Positions 23,160 through 36,821 of a DNA stretch of 64,000 nucleotides are shown one piece after another (position 1 is the stretch's first letter; every line of letters starts with the position of its first letter). Both the position numbers and the translations under genes were made by a program. The DNA comes from Polymyxa betae (Eukaryota; Endomyxa; Phytomyxea; Plasmodiophorida; Plasmodiophoridae), in the NCBI GenBank assembly GCA_003693705.1, contig RBZT01000339.1:1-64000 (forward strand), read 5' to 3'. The notes under the pieces are model-generated. The model worked only from the letters and a program-made list of their open reading frames with translations, had not been told where the DNA came from and made no database searches.

Positions 23160-24173
23160 TTACTTGCTAACTACAGGTATGCCGTCGAGTAACAGCTCGT
23201 GCAGCGGCGATCCCGAATCCATCATCTCTTCCGAAGACAACGAATCTGAATCGTCAAATGACGAGTGATCAGAACCTGAAGGCCGCAACCCCAATTCAGC
23301 ACTCTGCTGCGTAACGTAACTCATACAAGACAGACCTGCTGCTGATGATGATGGAGGTTGCCCCATGTAGGATCCTGACGTGTAGGCGGGACCTCCTGCA
23401 ATTGAGCCGCCGTATCCTTCATTCATCTTTGCTGTAGGTGATGTGTAACCAGAACCTGGGGTCAATGGCTGAGAGATATAGCTGGAGCCGGATGTCGATG
23501 GTGATGGTATCGAGCCAGAGCCAGAGTAGCCGGTGCTTCCGGTTGGAGACATGTAACTGGAACCCGAAGTCGACTTGCACGAGCTAGAATCGGAAGCAGC
23601 AGACTGATGACTGACTCGACTTGCAGTGGGAGCAGTATTGTAGGATCCAGCTTGGCTCGTTTGCGTTCCATACGAGGCAGAGCTTGGTCTAGCTTGGCCA
23701 TAGGACGCCTGCGATTGCGGAATGATCATAGGCTGAGATAAGGCACGATCTTCAATGATGTCGTCTACGACGTTGTCATAGATGCAGACCAATACAATGC
23801 CTGCGCCGTACTCGGAACCGAATTGTTGGCTACAATCGGCTTTGGCGCAACCGACTTTCTGGATGGCTTGAAAGCCAGATGGGTAGGCCTGATAGCTTCC
23901 CGCCGTCCTTACCAGAGCATTGCACGATTGACCCTCACCAATACTTGTCCCTGGTTTGGGACAAGTAAGAGCTAATTGCAACGCCTGGTTTTCCAGTTTG
24001 GGCGACCAAGATACGGGCGACATTCCCGCCTGTTGCCGACCCCGATTGCAGATGCTTAAAAGCTGCTGCTTCTCCATTCGGGTCGTGAGTACGACGTTTA
24101 GGGCAACATCGGCATCGTTCTGTGCACGATTTGAATGCATCAGGAAAACAGCGACCAGTAGCAATCGCAGCAT
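23160..24173 (-). CDS. secreted CAP/SCP-like protein with Ser/Gly/Pro-rich tail
   Basis: An intronless 337-residue protein. A signal peptide (MLRLLLVAVFLMHSNRA) leads into a CAP-like domain: QQLLSICNRGRQQAGMSPV, then SWSPKLENQALQLALTCP (the helix with L-x-x-A), GEGQSCNAL, FQAIQKVGCAKADC and IVLVCIYD, close to the family's V-C-x-Y ending. Six or more cysteines suggest disulphides. From residue about 150 the chain is low-complexity, rich in S, G, P, Y and T with recurring GSSYMSP/GSSYISQ/GSGYTSP units. CAP proteins are secreted and often bind sterols or act at cell surfaces. The tail may be an extracellular linker or wall anchor. The catalytic-type His/Glu set is incomplete. Confidence 0.75.
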   Translation of the reverse strand: MLRLLLVAVFLMHSNRAQNDADVALNVVLTTRMEKQQLLSICNRGRQQAGMSPVSWSPKLENQALQLALTCPKPGTSIGEGQSCNALVRTAGSYQAYPSGFQAIQKVGCAKADCSQQFGSEYGAGIVLVCIYDNVVDDIIEDRALSQPMIIPQSQASYGQARPSSASYGTQTSQAGSYNTAPTASRVSHQSAASDSSSCKSTSGSSYMSPTGSTGYSGSGSIPSPSTSGSSYISQPLTPGSGYTSPTAKMNEGYGGSIAGGPAYTSGSYMGQPPSSSAAGLSCMSYVTQQSAELGLRPSGSDHSSFDDSDSLSSEEMMDSGSPLHELLLDGIPVVSK

Positions 24174-24454
24174 TTCGTACGAAAGTTTGAAAAAATTGGT
24201 TTGGGATAAAACGGTTGGTTTGAGATGTTAGTTCCATCTTCCGGTCATGATAAGAATATCAATACCCTTGTTTCGTGAGTCAACCTCGTTCCGGAACCCA
24301 GAAACGTTCCCTGACCGTTCCGATTTGATCGTTCATGACCACCGACTGTGGTCCGATCTGGAAGCCGTCGGTGGTCCAGATTGGTTGCTATCGGTTGCAT
24401 CAATTTGACTTTGGGAAGCTATGAGTGCTCGGAATATTCATAAGTTTTGTCGTA

Positions 24455-25249
24455 ATGCCATCGAATCCACGTCTGAAGCTAACGTATTTCGATATCAAGG
24501 CACGTGCCGAACCCATTCGCTTGGCGTTATTCATAGGCGATATCGACTTTGAAGATGAACGCATCACTTTCGAGCAATTTAAAGACGTGAAACCGAGCTT
24601 ACCGTTCGGGCAGCTGCCAATACTCAAAATCAATGACGACCTCGTTCTCACTCAGGTGAATTTATTCACATGTTGCTATAAAGTTGAAGATTTTTTTTGT
24701 AAATCACGATTAATTAAGTTATGTAGTGTTCACATTTTCGATTTAATCCATCGCTTACTGAAATCCTGAATTCTCCGAATATTGTTGAGATTGATAGATT
24801 TTTATTAGTCGTCGGCTATTGCTCGTTATTGTGCAAAACTGGCCAAGTTGTATCCAGACGATTCTCTTCAAGCCGCAAAAGTGGATGAATTCATCGGTGC
24901 CTGCGATGATTTCTCCGAAGAAATATCAAAATCCATCCATGTTGAGCATGAGCAGAAGCAGAAGATGCGACATGAATTCTCCAACAATTTCTACCCAAGA
25001 TGGCTCAACTATATTGAGAAGCTGTTGAGCCAAAACCGATTCGATTACTGTGTAGGAGATAGCTTGACATTAGCAGATCTCTATCTCTACACGCATATGG
25101 ACTATCTGGTCTCTGGCATCTTGGAACAAGTTCCAGGTGACTTAGCTTGCAAAAAGGAACAAATTCGTAAACACTTCGACATGATCAAGAGCAACAAAAA
25201 GATCTGCCAATGGAACGATAAGCATGCATCGAAGAGCCCCCAGATATAG
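24455..25249 (+). CDS. glutathione S-transferase, sigma-like class
   Basis: Exon 1 (24455-24655) carries the thioredoxin fold: LKLTYFDIKARAEPIRLAL with the catalytic Tyr, and PFGQLPILKINDDLVLTQ with the cis-proline. A 153-nt intron (24656-24808) is longer than most here. Exon 2 continues SSAIARYCAKLAKLYPDD, the Ser of which binds glutathione. The all-helical C-terminal domain follows, with VGDSLTLADLYLYTHMDY and a polar end HASKSPQI. The product is about 213 residues, normal for sigma GSTs or prostaglandin D synthase relatives. The start at 24455 is chosen over the upstream in-frame ATG at 24425 because homologues begin just before the KLTYFD strand. It conjugates glutathione to electrophiles in the cytosol. 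Confidence 0.93.
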
Positions 25250-25314
25250 ACGACATAATTGCTTGGTTTTGTTACAAATATAATGTGTGTGAACGATTCG
25301 TCAAACAATGTTGT

Positions 25315-26661
25315 TTATCGACGTCTTCGTCCATGTGAATGTCGCCTATCGTATCGTGTCGACTCTTTATCATTTTTATCATGATGAGAGCGGTCATAGG
25401 AACGTCGCCGACTGCGACTTCTTGAACGACGCCGATCATATTCACGTGAACAGCTGCGGCTTCTGTTCCCAGAGTAATGTTGCTTTGTGCCTCGTGATCT
25501 CGAACGAGACCGAGAATATCGTCTGTCTCGGCTTCTGCTTCTGGAGCGATCGCGGGTGGATTCTGTACACTCTTTGGAAACGGTGGGTTCAGGCTCAGGC
25601 ATGGTTGCCGCCAATTCTTCAGCCTCCAAATGTGCAGCTGCACTTTCGATCAATAACTGATGATCATCTTCGATTTCCTAAGACATCTTCAGCGAGATGG
25701 TAAAGCAGATTTAACATTTATGAGACCTTGAATGCGATTTTATCAGCATCGTTGACAGGAGTGTAAAATAGAGGCTTCTCATGATACATTTTAGCCATCA
25801 GTTTGCAAATGTGCAGTAGTTCGTCTTTACTGGAACCGAACAGTTCATACCAAGGCGGTGATTTCGGTAATGATAGCTGCAGCATGCGTGCTGCAAACAG
25901 AATCGATGCGGAAGCGATAGCTTCTGGAGAATACCTTAAGCAATCGACGGTAATTTCGAAATCATTAATTAAGTTCCAAGAAGTCTGCAGCGTATCACAG
26001 TAAGAACAAAATGAAGAACGAATCAACAGCTGACCTGAGCTAATTCTCGACCGCCGTTTAATCGCTGAATATACGAGAGAAGGAATTTATGTGGGTGGGA
26101 TGTGTAGACCATAAATCCTAATGTTGATAAAAGCAACTGTTCAGATGATAACATAGCCGATCTCCATCGAATATATTGCTAATAATGACAACTTGTTAGG
26201 CCGGACAAGCTAGCAAACAGCTACAAAGATGTACATTGGAGTTAATATCGAGTATGGAGTCTGGCAGCCCATAATACGAGTTCAGCAGCTTATGGAAAAC
26301 CGATAAAATGTCGCGAATCTTTCTTCTGGTCTCTTCGATCTTCGTGGCAAGAAACACGCAGGTCATTGTCATTATAACCAATGGATCGTGACCAGACATT
26401 GGAACTCTGCAATAATATCGATGAAGCAGAACCTAAGAATCTCATCACAATCCAATTTACTCTTGGAGATCTTCATACCTGAGCCGTAGCGCATGTCGCC
26501 CTTGGAAGCTCCAACAGTATACATGCATCGGCAATGATGAAGGCGGCCCAGCGTCGATTACTTGCTTCTGCTTCCGGATCGATGCCTTTCAGAACGCTCC
26601 GGTAAGTGTCTTCATCTAATGTCAGCTGCATCCGATCGAGCTCCATCGTCATGGCGACCAT
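25315..26661 (-). CDS. cyclin L, splicing/transcription CDK partner
   Basis: Multi-exon. The first exon has a start MVAMTMELDRMQL and the cyclin entry (AAFIIADACILLELPRAT). The second carries HDPLVIMTMTCVFLATKIEE and RRKIRDILSVFHKL, the cyclin box. The third has SEQLLLSTLGFMVYTSHPH, and after a 50-nt intron SWNLINDFEITVDCLRYSPE and LPKSPPWYELFGSSKDEL match the second cyclin fold of cyclin L. The last exon (25315-25690) is a classic RS domain of alternating Arg-Ser ending HSHGRRRR. Cyclin L partners CDK10/11-type kinases and localises to splicing speckles through its RS tail. An alternative start is the Met at residue 4. Confidence 0.9.
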
Positions 26662-26934
26662 TGAAGCGATACACGCAGATACACAACAACAAATGCGATG
26701 AGTTTTTATATTGGTATTGAGCTACTCCTATTACAGTATTATCAGTCTTCAATTGTAACTCATCATATTCTCTTTTCCATAGGCTTCGGTCTTGTTGTAT
26801 GGCATTTCCACAGAAATTTATCTCTTGATGTTTGGTTGTGGTACAGGAAGGCAAGATTTAATGGCCATGAAACGACTAATCATAAATCATTTATGAGAAT
26901 CCAAACCTAGTTGGAATAAAAGTCATTATGTAAT

Positions 26935-27243
26935 ATGAAGCCGAAAAGAAAGCAAGAGCCGATCGAATTAGCTAAAAAGCCCTATATACTTATTGAAACT
27001 GATCGCGGCATTTCAACCTGGAAATCATTCATCTGTACTTATCTGGAGACAAAGATGACCGCTCGAGGCACCATTGTCTTATCTGAGACCGAAATCGAAC
27101 TTATACTGGACGCTCTTGGGCCGCCAGAGAAGCCAGAATCACAAGCAGGAACTAGCATACCTGAACCGGCCGTTATGCTTCGAGAGCGGCTGGTCGCGCT
27201 ACTCCTACAAATACGCAAGGAAGCAGAAAAAAGATCCAAATAA
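26935..27243 (+). CDS. small hypothetical protein
   Basis: An intronless 102-residue frame. It is lysine-rich at the start (MKPKRKQEPIELAKKP), with a middle segment YILIETDRGISTWKSFI and a helical, charged end (LLLQIRKEAEKRSK). It lies between divergent cyclin L and convergent GH47 mannosidase with 48 bp to the latter's stop codon. No family is recognised. Protein-like composition and placement support a gene, but there is no homology evidence. Confidence 0.5.
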   Translation: MKPKRKQEPIELAKKPYILIETDRGISTWKSFICTYLETKMTARGTIVLSETEIELILDALGPPEKPESQAGTSIPEPAVMLRERLVALLLQIRKEAEKRSK

Positions 27244-27291
27244 GTTCGAATTTTCGAACCATAAACAGTATTGTTTATTTCGACTGAAAGC

Positions 27292-29873
<2,582 letters not shown>

Positions 29874-30007
29874 AAATGTCAGGTTTGAGAAAGGTAGATA
29901 TTGGTACTTTGCTGAGCTGCAGAGTATCTAGTAACCGGTCCAAAAACTGCTAATATTATTTGTGTTTGAGCACCGATTAAGGTTTTTTGTTTGACTATAC
30001 ACAAATG

Positions 30008-30726
30008 TTATAAATCCATTTCGATATCTTCGACATCAGAAAATTCTTCATCGAAATTGTCATCGACTACATCATCCTCGTGATGACCGGAATCGGCATT
30101 TGAATTTTGCTGTAGAGAGCATGGATCGGGCGCTTCCATAGCATATTTTTCGACGTATTCCCTTAATAAAACTCATAACTACTGATGTTAAACACCAAAA
30201 AAGCTAGTTCGTACCTAACTTTCTTCAGATACGCGTCTCTATCCTGAATATACAGCCCCCCGGCTTCGCCATTAAGCGGATCGTGAGCATTTGGATACAT
30301 CAATAATTGTGGCAAAAAGACGCTGAATATATTCACCAAATCTGCAAATATTGAGACAAAAAAAATGCAAAGCATAACTCATACCAAACATCGGGCTCCA
30401 GGTCTGGTTTATGACGTCCAGACAAACTGAGCCAGACTTGGCGTCAACATTTGGATGAAAGACCCGATTGCAGAAACCAATCGATGGTGATTTATAAGGG
30501 TATTCGGCTGGCAATGTCACATGAATCGTCCAAACACCTCCATTATAGGGACTATCAGCAGGCCCCTCCAGCTTCACGTAGAATTCGTTGGTTGAATCTT
30601 CGTCCCCTAATCGAACTTCGTAATCGGACATCATCCTAGAGATGGGTCAGAATCCAGAGGACGCTAGCGCTGGTCATACAGCTTCATGAGGTCCATATCC
30701 CGTCTCTTGGTGCTTGGTGAGGTCAT
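30008..30726 (-). CDS. UBE2H: ubiquitin-conjugating enzyme E2, UBE2H/Ubc8 type
   Basis: The first exon starts [19 protein letters not shown], matching the UBE2H start. The next begins [20 protein letters not shown] and includes [34 protein letters not shown] and the active-site cysteine in [15 protein letters not shown]. After an intron comes [20 protein letters not shown]. The last exon gives [15 protein letters not shown] and a strongly acidic tail ending [12 protein letters not shown], as in UBE2H. Ubc8-type E2s work with the GID/CTLH E3 ligase in degrading metabolic enzymes. All E2 catalytic landmarks are present. Introns are about 50-60 nt. Confidence 0.94.
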
Positions 30727-31486
30727 GGTGATGGCAATGGCTCTGGTTAGGGAGTGAGCCCAACCTAGTGCACCCTTAAGGGGGGTATTTAGGGGAAAGG
30801 TCTGGTCACGGTGAAGGTCTGAGCTGACGACTGGTGCTCCTGTTACAATGCCGACGCGTCGCATCTAATAACCACTTGCTAACCTTCGTCGGTCACTTGT
30901 TAACAATTCTCCCAACAACTGCTTTGTGTGATGAAGGACGGCCGTTCCCTTGTTAGATCTCCATCCACATTCTGCATTTATTTCCGAATCTTAATAAAAA
31001 ATAAACTTCCGAATCGGTTTATGGTCCGCCGGGAGTCGTCATTTATCTATCGCAATGCACTGCGTTGGGTTTAGACAAAAAAAAAAGATCACCTCGTCAT
31101 CTACATCCCCAGGTTACTATTATGATTATATAAAATCTTTTGAAAGTTGTCTAACCATAGCAAACTGCAACCTCATTCGATGGCATTTGTGCTGTTATGG
31201 CATTAGTTTGAATTGTACTGTTTAGAGCTGATAGTCACTTAGAAGATTAATCTGGATAATGGCGGGATCGACGCACTCATATGAACACATTCATAAAGTG
31301 TTTTCCGTCTTGTACGTAAGGTAGCGGCTGGTTTCCAATTGTCGAGGCATCCTACTGCTTTGCCTATGATCGCTCTCGCTAACCAGATTGTGACGATATA
31401 ACTAATCGATGTCGGCTGCTGACCCGCTGCTGGCCGGTGATTCCAGGCCTTGCCCATGTCAGTCGACAAATTTCTGGTGTAATCAG
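30727..31486. other. intergenic, 760 bases
   Basis: Divergent region between UBE2H and the transporter. A run of nine A at 31078-31086 and generally AT-rich sequence are present. No coding frame has protein-like composition. Confidence 0.5.
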
Positions 31487-32801
31487 ATGCGACCTTGCAT
31501 CATCTTTTATATCTTGCTTAGCTCTCTCTCCATCATTGTATTAAAATTCGTTAATTATCGGTGAGTCTTTGCAACAAATTGTCACTTGTCTCATCTCTTC
31601 TAGGTATGAATTAGTGCTGCCATTGCTATGGGCAATGATATCTGAAGCGACATTCATCATATCATTTCCCATGTTTTTTGCCTTTCGGCAGAAGGGATTC
31701 CTTAGGAAGTTCATGCCATCTGTTCGGATATTGTCTATATGTGCTGTGATAGGGCTTGGATATACCATTTCCAAATCAGCCATCTCGTATGCAGAAAGTA
31801 TTTTCAAACGCGAAACTTGCAGTTGGTCTGGCTTATATCGAATTAGATGTGCTTCCTGGATCAGTCTTCGCCATAATCTCTTCCTTGGATATTCTTTTCA
31901 ACGGGATTTTTAGCAGCATTATTCTGAAAAAGAGGCTCTCAAAGAGTAATAAGATTGCCATTCTATTTATACTCTGTGGAGTTTTGCCAAGTGCTATCTC
32001 CGATATTGTAATAGCACCAGAGCATCATGGCGCTGTTGATAAAGCCCAGAAAATCACTGGCCTGACCTTAGCGCTCTCGCTGCCTGTCGCCTTATTTGGC
32101 GTCGCTGAAGAATCGTTAAGTACCGTTTTCTCGTCGTACATCTTAAAAAAGCGATTCTTGGAGGAAGGCCATCTGTCCCTAGTGGATACGGCCGTATCAA
32201 TCGATTGTAAGATGAATTGTAATTTATACAGCATTTTTAGTGAAATATGGTTGCAGCATCTCAGCTAAGTGATGACAGCTGCACAGACAACATCTTGTTC
32301 ATAATTCAGTATTCCTCTTGGGTGTCGTTTTTCGCATTCACAGGCATGCTAATTCCGCTGGTTGCCTCCGGTGAAGCGAAGATTTGGAAATCTGTCCTGG
32401 TTTCAGCATGGACTGGTTCAGGATCTATCAAGCATGCTGGATTCGATGCAGTTATTGGTTTATCGTTAGCGGTTGTGGCCACTCTAGGCTCCCGAATCTA
32501 CATGCGTTGTGCCAAATATTATATCTGTTCGTTGAGAACAGCATTCACGTTTAGTGTCGTCAAACCATTGCCGAAAATTCTCGAAGTAATCGTTCTGTGT
32601 TTCGGGTTGGGTGAAGTCATAACGTGGCAGAAAGTATTCGGAATGGCCATGGCAGCTATCGGCTTTATCATACATGTTCGTGGAGAACAGGCTGAAATCA
32701 AGAAGTCGTATATCGATAGTGGATCGTCACCATGTCGATGCCATGAAGGTCACGAACCTCTTCTAACTAGTGTTGAACCCGATACAGATTTATTTATTTA
32801 A
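31487..32801 (+). CDS. drug/metabolite transporter superfamily protein (CRT/SLC35-like)
   Basis: A membrane protein of about 400 residues and roughly ten helices. Exon 1 starts MRPCIIFYILLSSLSIIVLK. A 43-nt intron leads to YELVLPLLWAMISEATFI. A frame change around 31798-31822 is best explained by a 25-nt GT-AG intron, giving ISYAE joined to GLAYIELDVLPGSVF. Then SLDILFNGIFSSIILKKRLS matches the conserved DMT repeat that precedes the helix ILFILCGV. A further intron (from about 32208) leads to NILFIIQYSSWVSFFAF, and the second repeat ends TWQKVFGMAMAAIGFIIHV. The tail is polar. Substrate cannot be told from sequence; relatives include nucleotide-sugar carriers and the chloroquine-resistance transporter. 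Confidence 0.82.
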
Positions 32802-32822
32802 GCAATACATATTATACAGTGT

Positions 32823-33469
32823 CTAGGACTCAGTCCTATCTATGCTATCTTTCTGATCGCGGAAATACTTTCTCATATCGTAGGCGTCTTCACCATCGGC
32901 ATAGTATTTCGTTTCGATATCGCGCTGGGCGTAGCCCAACGTCTTTGTGTACAGATGGAAGGCACCGGCGTTGCTCTTGCGAACATGAAGAGACACATAT
33001 TCAGCTTTGAAAACGTGCTCCATGGCGTGCTGAGCGGCCCTCATCAACTTGGTGGCAATTCCCATCTTACGATGCGTTCTTAGGACGGCCAGAGAAGTGA
33101 TGTGTCCATGCAATTCTTTAGAGTCCTCCTCCCTGAAGGTGATATCAATGCTACAGGCTGGCATTGACCAGATCAAATACATTTTGGCAAGAACGTAGCC
33201 GACGATCTTTCCGTTGAAATCTTCAGCAACAAATGGTAGCTGTGGCCATGACAGGATATGATAAAGGTAATACTTCATCTCTAAGCGAGAACCAATTCAC
33301 TTTCAATTAAATTACAAATAAGTATAAATACATACGATAGTTTTCTGGTAGGCATCTAAATTCCAATCATTAAAAACAGAAAACGTTAAAGAAACGCGTT
33401 TTCATACAGAAGATTGCAGTTCTGCATTTCGAGCAGATCATTGATAGTACATTGCCGAATGCACACCAT
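32823..33469 (-). CDS. NAA10: N-alpha-acetyltransferase 10, catalytic subunit of NatA
   Basis: Three introns resolve into a continuous NAA10 sequence. Exon 1 starts MVCIRQCTINDLLEMQNCNL; the next tiny exon gives CLPENYR. After a further intron comes MKYYLYHILSWPQLPFVAED and NGKIVGYVLAKM. A roughly 45-nt intron removes an insertion and leads to EEDSKELHGHITSLAVLRTH. The acetyl-CoA loop is RTHRKMGIA (R-x-x-x-G-x-A). AEYVSLHVRKSNAGAFHLY and KYYADGEDAYDM complete the GNAT fold. NatA acetylates nascent Ser/Ala/Thr/Gly N-termini at the ribosome with NAA15. It ends DSIDRTES, a shorter tail than human NAA10. The stop lies 21 bp from that of the convergent transporter. Confidence 0.95.
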
Positions 33470-34585
33470 TCCTCGGACGATACGGTGTCACGATGAAAAC
33501 TCAGCAAACGTTCAGGGCGGATCCGAGACGCCAACGATTCGATCAGATCCAATAAGGACAACCCTGCAGGTTGTTGAATTCTCCGCGAACCGTGAGACGC
33601 TGCCGAAGACTGATCAAAGGTGCGCATTATTATAGATGGCTCTATATGGCTGGCCTGCCAGTACATACCATCCTCTTCCCATGGACGTTTGTTAATTGTT
33701 TCTGTATCTGGGGATCCAGCGAGAGCAGAGCTTCGTCTAGCTGATCGTCTTATTCATAGGATAGATAAATTCGTGGTTTGCTTTAGCAAGAGTTGCGTTG
33801 AGAATCGCAATCATTACCGAGACGATGACCGACCATTTGATTGCTTGTCTTTGTTACATTTGTGTTCCAGATAAAGCTGTATTGTTTTAATAATTGTCCT
33901 GATTTCGGTTATTCTTGCCGACCGTCCTATCCACATCAATGAGAGCACACTAAATCTGATGCTCAGCTCGGCAGTCGTCGGGCGGCCTGCCACAGTTACG
34001 ATGCTAGCGCTGTTTAGCTCAAATTTGTGAAGCCAAATCATTTCGATTGGTGCCCAGCTTCATCCCGTCTTTTTTACCAAATTTGCTATCAGTGGCATCC
34101 CTTCTGCATTTGTATCGCTTCAGTTTCTTCGCATTGTTCATGGCCGGAAAACTTTGGAACCATTCTCTTGATGAACCGTGGTCTCAACTTTAAGCTAGCT
34201 GGCTGCCATGCTGGATTGCGAAGTTCTGCTTGGAATGAGATCGAGTGAATGAGGAAATCAGCGACAGCAAATTAACCATCAAAGAGGCAGCGGCCTCCCT
34301 CATTGAAATGGCCCGTAACATCACCAAAAGTCATTTCAGGCTGCATGCTGTCGTGGATTGGTCACTTTACTAAGTAGGAAAGATGCCCGATTTGTCTTGC
34401 TGATTGGCGTTGGAGCCAAACAATCAACAGCATACCTCGTTCCCATCGTAACGCCGAGCGATGGATGTTTTGCAGCAATGGTCAAGATTGTCATAGATTC
34501 CGATCGATCAGCTCAATGATATTTAGAAGGTACACGTCGATGGCCGCCATGTGGACGTCTTCCAGTCGATCGTCTCCACGACATC
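33470..34585. other. 1.1 kb without a recognised gene
   Basis: Upstream of NAA10 and of the first tandem 7TM-RGS copy. One stretch (about 34252-34374, plus) reads as a plausible C-terminal exon: NEEISDSKLTIKEAAASLIE, then MARNITKSHFRLHAVVDW, then a stop, but no upstream exon or start could be joined. The remainder shows nothing coding. It may hold an eroded gene. Confidence 0.4.
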
Positions 34586-36821
34586 ATGGAAAATGGTTCG
34601 GCACAAGATGTTATATATACCATTCAGGTGGCTTCGCTTTATGTATGCATTCTTTGTTCTATTTCCGTGTTAATCTTGTCGGTATTCTATTATCGTTATA
34701 GACGCCATCCAATGCTGAAAGCAAGGCGGGCTGAATGGTCATTAATATTTCAGTTTCTTATGATCATCACCATGAACCCCTATGCCTACGATGGATTGCA
34801 GCGTTATCCATGCTGTGCACAGATTCTCTATACTCATGTGGTTTTATCAACGCTTACCCTTGAAGCTCATATTGCCCGCTGTTGGCTTCTCCTGTACAAC
34901 TGGAACGTTTCCAAAGCGTTATGCGCCGTCCAATTTGAACAGAGAGAATCCGACAAGAACTGGTGGCTTCAGCATACTTATCTGGCTTCCAACAAGGTTA
35001 TGGCGATGGTCATGAGCATTGCAATCGTTTTCCATACTTGTTTCTGGCTGTTACTTTGCCGTCTCAATGGATGGGATCGATCTTTCCATGAGCCAGCACA
35101 ACTCTTAATTTGTACATCTCTGATGTTATTCATGTTTGGGGAACAGGTTGTGCTGGTTCTTCTGATGCTTCTTGCAATGTATCTTTCGTATAATATGCGT
35201 CTCATTGTCGACGTTTTCGAAATCAGAAATGAATTGATGGCTTCTGGGGGGATATGGCTGTATTTTGCAGTGCCTTGTTGGGTTGTTGCCGCTTTGTTTC
35301 CGAGCCTTATGCAGTATCCCAATTTCATCATCATGTATACAATACGCGCCTCGGCTTGCTTCACCTGATTTGTTCTGATACGTTCATAGGATGACATTAT
35401 CGGTGAACTTATCTGGTATTCGTGTGCTGTATTTAATCGTTGCTAAGCCTCTCATGATGATCTATGCAGAGACACGTGACCGCTTAAAAATGCTTGACCC
35501 GACAACTGCCGTGTTGGGACAGGTTCGACTGTTAATGAAGAAGACTCTTCTCCGGGAAGCATGAGATTGTCGTTCCATTCAATTAAGCGAAAGCATAAAA
35601 ATATTAAAGAAGTGGGACTTCGTAAGATGCTGGACACGAACACTGGCGTTGCCAAGGATTTTGTTAAGTTCTTGATCAAAGAGTTCTCGGTAAGTGATTG
35701 GCCGCAAGCCTGTGTAGAGCCATCAGCTAACCCTGATCGGACTCCGTGGTGGTATATATTATATACCACAACGATTTTTTGAGCGTTATTCGAAAAATAT
35801 TGGGGTTACGGAGAAATTTTCTAACGACAGAATGAAGAACAGGAAATTTCCTATCGAGGTATACCAAAAGTCGCACAAAAATGTTTATGGTTGCAATTAG
35901 AAACTCTGTTGATAATGACCATTTTCGCTCAATTTACCGCACGCACCTTTGTATGCGGCGGTGCGGCGGTATATATATTATATACCGCCGCTGGATAGAG
36001 AAAATTTCATGAAGAGTCCATTTTGGTCTCAGAAGCATACCCCAATCAACCTATTCATCCCCAGCCAAGTCATCATTGAAAAAGAGTCCAGGTTAGCAAT
36101 TACGTCAGAATCAGCCAACACACTTTAGTAATTAGAGGCACCTTAGCAATGAATGCCAGGTAAATTGGCCATGGCTAAAATATCTCATAAAAAATATTGG
36201 TGCAAAATTTCAGTGTCATTAATTTATTAGATTAGTCGTTATGATTGTCTAAAAATCAGGCTTTTTGCCTCGTGGCGGTATATACTATATACCGCCGGGG
36301 GGTTCGGTGATTTTTGGAAAATTGCGTGGCGGTATATACCGCCGCTCGGGGCTAAATCTTTTCTGAGGTTGAAAACTGGAAATTTTATTCGGATGTATTG
36401 CAGCTGCGTATTTTATATGGGGGGTGGAAGCATGCTGATTCAGGTTTAAGCGGTTTGGAATCAGGCCATTTAGATTGGTTCAAAGCACAAGGTTCAGCAG
36501 TGATTTCTTTGGAAACCAACATTAATCGAATCTATTCGATGTACCTTGCGGACTCGGCACCATTTGAAGTCAATCTGAACAGTCAACTGCTGAATATTAT
36601 TCGAATGTGCTTTGATCCAACAACGAAACTGAAGGCTAATTGTATCAATGACATTCCTGGATTATTATGCCAAGCACAAGATGCGATCTACGATCTAATG
36701 AGAACCGATTCGTACGTGCCTTTACCATTGCAATGGTTAATGAGCTTATATGGTTGCTTGACAGATACCCGAGATTTAAGCGTCGCCCGAATTCGACCAG
36801 GTTCAATTGGCATTAGTATAA
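34586..36821 (+). CDS. 7TM-RGS receptor (copy B), disrupted by two apparent 1-nt frameshifts
   Basis: Homologous to copies A, C and D. It starts MENGSAQDVIYTIQVASLY, then HPMLKARRAEWSLIFQFL and LLLYNWNVSKAL. The conserved intron after NFIIM leads to LSVNLSGIRVLYLIVAKPL. In the linker (near 35516) the frame must shift by one base to continue GSTVNEEDSSPGS and reach the RGS start LRKMLDTNTGVAKDFVKFL. The next intron (35690-36367) is 678 nt, over ten times its counterparts, and carries four related palindromes. RGS continues VENWKFYSDVLQLRILYGGW. Near 36786 a second missing base breaks the final exon, where the other copies read EFDxxQLAL. Both lesions are in short G or C runs, so sequencing error is possible. 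Otherwise this is a recent pseudogene. Confidence 0.75.
35749..35769. repeat. palindrome 1 of 4 in long intron
   Basis: Arms gtggtatat and atataccac with a 3-nt loop. This is the most divergent member (GTGG instead of GGCGG). Confidence 0.9.
35963..35991. repeat. palindrome 2 of 4 in long intron
   Basis: Perfect 12-bp arms gcggcggtatat / atataccgccgc with loop atatt. Confidence 0.95.
36274..36296. repeat. palindrome 3 of 4 in long intron
   Basis: Perfect 10-bp arms ggcggtatat / atataccgcc with loop act. Confidence 0.95.
36328..36343. repeat. palindrome 4 of 4 in long intron
   Basis: A perfect 16-nt palindrome ggcggtatataccgcc with no loop, 24 bp upstream of the 3' splice site. Confidence 0.95.

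Noticed and set aside
26612-27239. Minus-strand frames opposite the 26935-27243 gene and upstream of cyclin L
   Set aside because: Composition is mirror-like of the plus-strand frame, and no splice join to cyclin L adds family sequence.
33370-33666. A 98-codon minus-strand frame upstream of NAA10
   Set aside because: The NAA10 exon 1 in a different frame aligns with the family from its Met; this frame adds nothing recognisable.
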